Both the position numbers and the translations under genes were made by a program. From Draconibacterium sp. (GTDB taxonomy: Bacteria > Bacteroidota > Bacteroidia > Bacteroidales > Prolixibacteraceae), in assembly GCA_016705335.1 (NCBI GenBank), contig JADIYN010000035.1, forward strand, positions 1 to 52,488: a DNA stretch of 52,488 bases, in the 5' to 3' direction. Shown here one piece after another: positions 47,506-52,488 of the stretch (position 1 is its first letter; every line of letters begins with the position of its first letter). The notes below the pieces were generated by a model. It searched no databases, was not told the origin of the DNA, and saw only the letters and a program-made list of their open reading frames with translations.

Positions 47506-49115
47506 ATGAAAAAATTTACATTCTTATTCCTTATTTCTATCCTCGTTTGTCAAATTAATTTATTCGCTCAGCGAGGAACAATTGTTAATGCAATTCCGGT
47601 TGCAACCCTCACTCCTGCGCAAATAATGCAAGGCCTGCAAATAAACATGGATGAAACCAGCTTTGCGTTAATCGATAATTTTACCTACAAAAAATACAGT
47701 GTCAACGCTGTTAAAGTAATTTACAACACAATTGACGGAAAAGGTAATCCAACCATTGCCTCCGGGGTAGTTTTTCTGCCGGCTGTGCAAAACGAAACTT
47801 ATTTGCCGGTGTTTTCATACCTGCACGGAACTTTAACAAGGGATGCTGATGTACCTTCGAACCTGGTTGGAATTGAATCAACTATAGGTTGGATCATGTC
47901 AATGGACGGCTACATTTCGGTTTTGCCCGATTATATTGGCTTGGGTGAAGGGCCGGGTATTCATCTTTATACCCATTCCGAATCGGAAGCATCAGCAAGT
48001 ATTGATTTGTTAAAAGCTGCAACACTGCTCTGTTTAAATCCACTAATTAAATCAAAGCCCGACGGAAATCTTTACCTGAGTGGTTATTCGCAGGGAGCGC
48101 ATGCAGCATTGGCTACCCAAATGGAACTTGAAGCAAAACCACTGCCAAATCTCACTTTGCAAAAAACTGTTGCAGGTAGCGGAGCCTACAGTCTTTCTTA
48201 TATTCAAAAGAACTTTATTTTAATAATCCTACTTATACCAACCCTTCATTCCTGCCTTATCTGCTTTTAGGTTATCAGGATGTTTATGGAAATCTTTACT
48301 CTAATCTGAACCAGGTTTTTGTTCCTCCCTATAATACTGAAATACCGGGATATTTCGATGGATTAAAGGACGTTGAAGAAATTGACGGTTATTTACCTGC
48401 AAACTGGAAATCGATGTTTGTACCCAAATACCTTTGGAATATACAGTACAATTATTTTCACCCGGTAAATATCGACTTAAGAAAGAATGATCTTATTAAC
48501 TGGAAACCTAAAACCGATTTGTACCTGTATTTCAGCACCGGCGACGAACTTGTAGCCAAAGAAAATTCGATGCTTGCTTATTTATCTTTTCTTTTTAAAG
48601 GAAGCAGAAAAGTAACCTGTTTACCCGTTAGCAGTTTAACACACGCTGCTACTGCTCCTTACGTTTTATTGCTCGCTAAAATTCAGTTTGATTGTGCATC
48701 GGGTATAAATCCATGTGGATTGAGTCTCACGGCATTAGCCGGTTTGTTAAAATCAGGATCAACCACAGATCTTTCGATGTTTGAAGCGGCATTGAATGAA
48801 AACGCAACGCTTGATGAAAATGAAATTTATGCAAACAGGGAAATTAAAACCTATTTTGATGTTACCGATGAAAAAACACAACTTCTGAATATTTACCCAA
48901 ATCCTTCAAACGATGTGGTTTCTATTGAAATTCCATCAGAATTAGGTTTGAATTCAAGATTAAGCATGTATGACATGCAGGGAAAAATTGTTCACAATGA
49001 AATTGTTACAAGAGATATCATTCAACTGAATGTAAAACAATTTGGAACCGGTGTCTATAAAATTGTTTTAAACGGCAATGTAAACCGAACTGCAACTTTA
49101 GTTGTAAATTATTAA
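47506..49115 (+). CDS. Secreted lipase/esterase with T9SS sorting domain (one frameshift)
   Basis: An alpha/beta hydrolase of the secretory lipase type, 536 residues after correction. The signal peptide ends NLFAQ. The nucleophile elbow is LSGYSQGAHAA, and the acid and histidine are likely in FSTGDELV and LTHAAT. The frame stops at 48270; one T missing in the ATTTTAAT run near 48213 joins FIFNNPTYTNPSFLPYL. The C-terminal 75 residues (LLNIYPNPSNDVVSI ... GTGVYKIVL) are a type A sorting domain for type IX secretion, so the enzyme is released or attached at the surface. Confidence 0.87.
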
Positions 49116-49165
49116 AAATATTTTGTCATCTGTTCAGTCATTTTTGTGATGGACAGCAATTTAAT

Positions 49166-49212
49166 AAAGAACCGTTTTTACTTCAAAATGAAGAAAGAAC
49201 GGTTCTTTTATA
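49166..49212. terminator. Rho-independent terminator after the lipase gene
   Basis: AAAGAACCGTT (49166-49176) pairs perfectly with AACGGTTCTTT (49198-49208), followed by T-rich sequence. It separates the lipase from the alpha-2-macroglobulin gene. Confidence 0.75.
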
Positions 49213-49290
49213 TTTCAATTACCGGCAATTTTGGCAACAAAGTTATTGGTATTGTTTTTGTAAATTACAGACCTGTTAATTAAAAATGAT

Positions 49291-52200
49291 ATGAATTCAA
49301 AAACATCCATTCTGCTTACCTTTTTTATTGCATTTATTTCTTTAACAGGCTACTCTCAATCAATCAGCAACATGAAAAATGGTTATGAATATTCCTGGAA
49401 AAAAATCGACTCGCTTGAAATGGCCGGACTGCCTCGAACTGCTTTAATCGAAGTTGAAGATGTTTATGAAAAAGCAAAAACCGGAAAAAATACAGCACAA
49501 CTTTTAAAATCGCTGATTTTTAAAATGAAATTCAGCTATGCCTTTGAAGCTGATAATTATGCAAAACAGATTTTAAAGCTGGAAGAAGATGCAAAAAAAA
49601 TGGGCTTTCCTGATTCGGCTGTCGCTCATTCCATGCTGGGAGAAATGTATTGGAACTATTTTACGCAAAACCGTTACCGGTTTTATAACCGTACAAAAAC
49701 AGTTGATTTTACACCAAACGATCTTCAAACCTGGAGCTCCGACCAGATTTTTGAAAAATCACGCGAACACTATTTAAGTTCAATCAGCGAAAAAGACAAA
49801 CTTTACAAAATTGAAGCTGATTCTTTGCTGAAAGAAATTATCCAAAAAGGTTATCCCGAAAACTTCCAGTTCAAAACTGTTTATGATTTCCTTGCTTTTC
49901 GTGCCATCGATTTTTTAAGGTCCGATGAGGTTTATCTTGCAAAATTCACCCCATCATTTAACATGGTTGACGAACGTTTTTTTGGCACTGTCAGCGTCAG
50001 ACCTTCAACGCATAAATTTTGCATTTCAAAAATCAACGAACCCTGAAAAAGATGAACTGTTTATTAAAGCGCTTGAAAACCTGTTAAGCGAATGTTCTGA
50101 TTATCCTGATATTCATGCTGAAGTAAAATTCCGGATGGCACAGGCAATTTATACCCGCGGAAATAATTTCAGTATAAAAACATACGAAAAAAACCGCTGG
50201 GATTATAAAACAGCTAAAAATATATGTGACGAAATTCTCGAAAAGAGCAACCTTGTTGACAGTTTCACCCTTGAAAACTGCCGGGCACTAATTTCAACAA
50301 TCACGGAAAAACAGCTCACAGTTACCACCGAAGAGGTTTTAATTCCTAATGAATCATCGCCGGCACTGGTTAATTTCCGGAACGTTGATTCAATTTATGT
50401 GCGGATCATAAAAAGTTCATATAAAGAATTTGACACACTGCAACAAATCGTGAACCGGCAAATTAAACTCGACAATAATCAAACTTATGAAAAGCTTATG
50501 GCTGACACGTTGCAGCAATTCAAACCCATAAAATCGCTTTCAATCAATCTGCCAAAAACTTCAGATTATCACGTACATTCGGTAGAAATAATTCTGCCTG
50601 AACTTTCTGCCGGACAGTATATTTTTCTTTTTTCTGCTGACCCGTCATTTACTTATTCTGAAAATGCAGTTGCCTTTGATTTCAAATCAGTATCAAACAT
50701 AAGTTTTATAAATCGTCAAAATAAAGAGGGAGATCAGGAATATATTTTATTTCACCGCCAAACCGGAAAACCTTTGATTGATGTTTATGTAAAACCGTTT
50801 TTTGTGAAATATGATTACCGGCAAAGAAAATCAACCATCGAAAACTTTGAAACTTTGAAAACCAATAATGAAGGTTTTGTAAAAATAAAACCCCGTGAAA
50901 ACAATACAACCCTTGTTGTTGTATTTAAAAACGGTAAGGATTCACTTTCAACAAAATATTTCAATGAACAATTTGGAAACGGTATTTACTTTGATAAAAA
51001 CAGCAATGAAAAAGAATGGGAAACCCAAACCGTGCTTTTTACCGACCGTGCCATTTACCGGCCAGGGCAAACCGTTCATTTTAAAGGAATTGTATATAAA
51101 ACCGATTTCGAAAAGAAACATGAAATTGTTACAGGTTTCTTGACCACGGTGACGCTTTTTGATGTAAACAGCCAAAAAATCTCCGAACTGCAGTTAAAAA
51201 CCAACGAATTTGGAACTTTTAGCGGAAGTTTTATCCTGCCACAGGGAGGACTAAACGGGATGATGTCGATTCGGGAACAAAATGGCCAGAAATATTTTCG
51301 TGTTGAAGAATACAAACGGCCAACTTTTGAAGTGGAATTGGAAAAAACCAAAGGCACACCAGAAATTGGAGAAGAAGTTTTGGTAACTGGAATCGCCAAA
51401 TCCTTTACGGGTGCTACAATTGACGGAGCAAAAGTAAAATATAACATTGTGAGAAACTCCCGTTTTCGGGAATGGTACCGCCGGCCGCAGCGAAATATTG
51501 AAGCGCCGGTTTCAAGTGGAGAAACCACAACAAATGAAAAAGGGGAATTTGAGTTCACATTCAATGCAGTACCTGATTACAACGACGACATTCAATTGAA
51601 ACCCAGCTACAATTTTACTGTAACAGCCGATATTACTGATATTAACGGCGAAACACGATCAGCAACAAAAACCATTGCGATTGGGTACACAGCTTTAATT
51701 TTGAAATCAGATTTTCCTGATCTGGCGGATAAAACAAAATTAGATTCTGTGCAGATTTCAACAACAAATCTTGAAGGTGAGTTTGAACCCGCAAAAGGCG
51801 AAATAACGATTTATAAATTGGAATCACCGGATAAAACCTACCGCGACAGGTACTGGGAAATTCCCGACACTTTTATTTATTCCGAAAAGGATTTCCATGC
51901 AAAACTACCTCACAACCAGTATGTCGATGAAAATAATTTCATGACATGGAAACAGGAAAAAATTGTTCAGCGCGGAGATTTTGACACGGGGATTTCAAAA
52001 TCTTTTCAACTTCAAAAACCCAATAAATGGAGTTCGGGAAAATACATGGCTGAATTAAAATCGACAGATAAATTTGGGACTGAAGTAACGTCAAAAACCT
52101 GGTTTACGCTTTATTCTTCAAAAGAAAACAAAATGCCTTTTGCAAAAACCGACTTTTTTAACCTGGAAAAAAACGAAGCAAAACCCGGCGACACAATTCA

Positions 52201-52488
52201 TTTCCTTGCCGGAACTTCAGAAAAAGAAATAACAGTTTTGTATGAACTGGAACAAAACGGGAAAATACTTGAAAAGAATTGGCTGACAATTAAAAACAGC
52301 CTTCAGAAAATAAATATTCCAATAACAGAAAACTACAGCGGAAACGTTGATTTGAACTATGTTTTTGTAAAAAACGGGCGGGTTTACAACCATTCTGAAA
52401 TAATTCGGGTGCCTTATTCGCAAAAGGAAATTGCCATAAAATTTGAAACTTTCAGGGATAAACTTGCACCGGGTGAAGCAGAACAGTG
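49291..52488 (+). CDS. Alpha-2-macroglobulin family protein, N-terminal part (one frameshift, runs off edge)
   Basis: The first about 1065 residues of a bacterial alpha-2-macroglobulin, a large exported protein thought to trap proteases at the periplasm. The signal peptide ends LTGYSQ. A helical N-terminal region of about 300 residues follows, then beta-sandwich MG domains with the marker FTDRAIYRPGQTVHFKG and EEYKRPTFEVELEK. The T7 run near 49976-49983 has one T too many; the corrected frame reads RFLALSASDLQRINFAFQ and stays open to the window edge. The thioester (CxEQ) region, if any, lies beyond the window. Confidence 0.88.

Overview
The window comes from a Bacteroidota genome, most likely class Bacteroidia near the Marinilabiliales/Prolixibacteraceae. 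This rests on gene content (Flavobacteriia/Bacteroidia-type carotenoid cluster, DUF3078 outer-membrane protein, type IX secretion sorting domain, AGE-type sialic acid operon), AT-rich coding sequence and a TAnnTTTG-type promoter. It is chromosomal. No rRNA or tRNA gene was seen. About twenty otherwise complete genes carry single-base indels, mostly in homopolymer runs. I read these mainly as uncorrected sequencing errors and give such genes at full span.

Layout. 1-472: no convincing gene. 473-5049: ceramidase-like hydrolase, CBM9-like protein, a MITE/REP-like nested inverted repeat (2611-2742), a broken M14 carboxypeptidase and a GH10 xylanase. 5241-13923: an eleven-gene, tightly packed plus-strand operon for a carotenoid: DUF1295 protein, PrxQ peroxiredoxin, CrtB, Idi, CrtZ, a CrtYcd-type lycopene cyclase, CruF-like hydratase, acyltransferase, CrtQ-like glycosyltransferase, TPR protein and CrtI. 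The combination points to an acylated carotenoid glycoside. 14062-23783: PEP carboxylase, three secreted FAD oxidoreductases and CstA.

23741-31712 (minus): a six-gene operon headed by a GH106-like glycosidase, then sialidase, N-acetylneuraminate lyase, AGE epimerase, MFS transporter and an SGNH esterase whose catalytic serine is replaced. Together these would release, import and convert sialic acid to GlcNAc. A REP-like hairpin lies inside it. 31871-35860 (plus): Gfo/Idh/MocA oxidoreductase, ThuA lipoprotein and a beta-helix protein.

35861-37289 is an accessory stretch. It holds an unusual pair of opposed 20/21-bp tandem arrays (core TCCCTGC / GCAGGGA) meeting at a perfect palindrome, a hypothetical secreted protein and a likely group II intron relic. 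37290-44598: acyl-CoA synthetase (minus), a large membrane-anchored toroid-like protein, an AbiE toxin-antitoxin pair with a visible promoter/operator, GH105 hydrolase and an SGNH hydrolase. 44832-52488: CHAP/peptidoglycan-binding protein, hypothetical protein, DUF3078 barrel (minus), T9SS-exported lipase and the N-terminal part of an alpha-2-macroglobulin that runs off the right edge.
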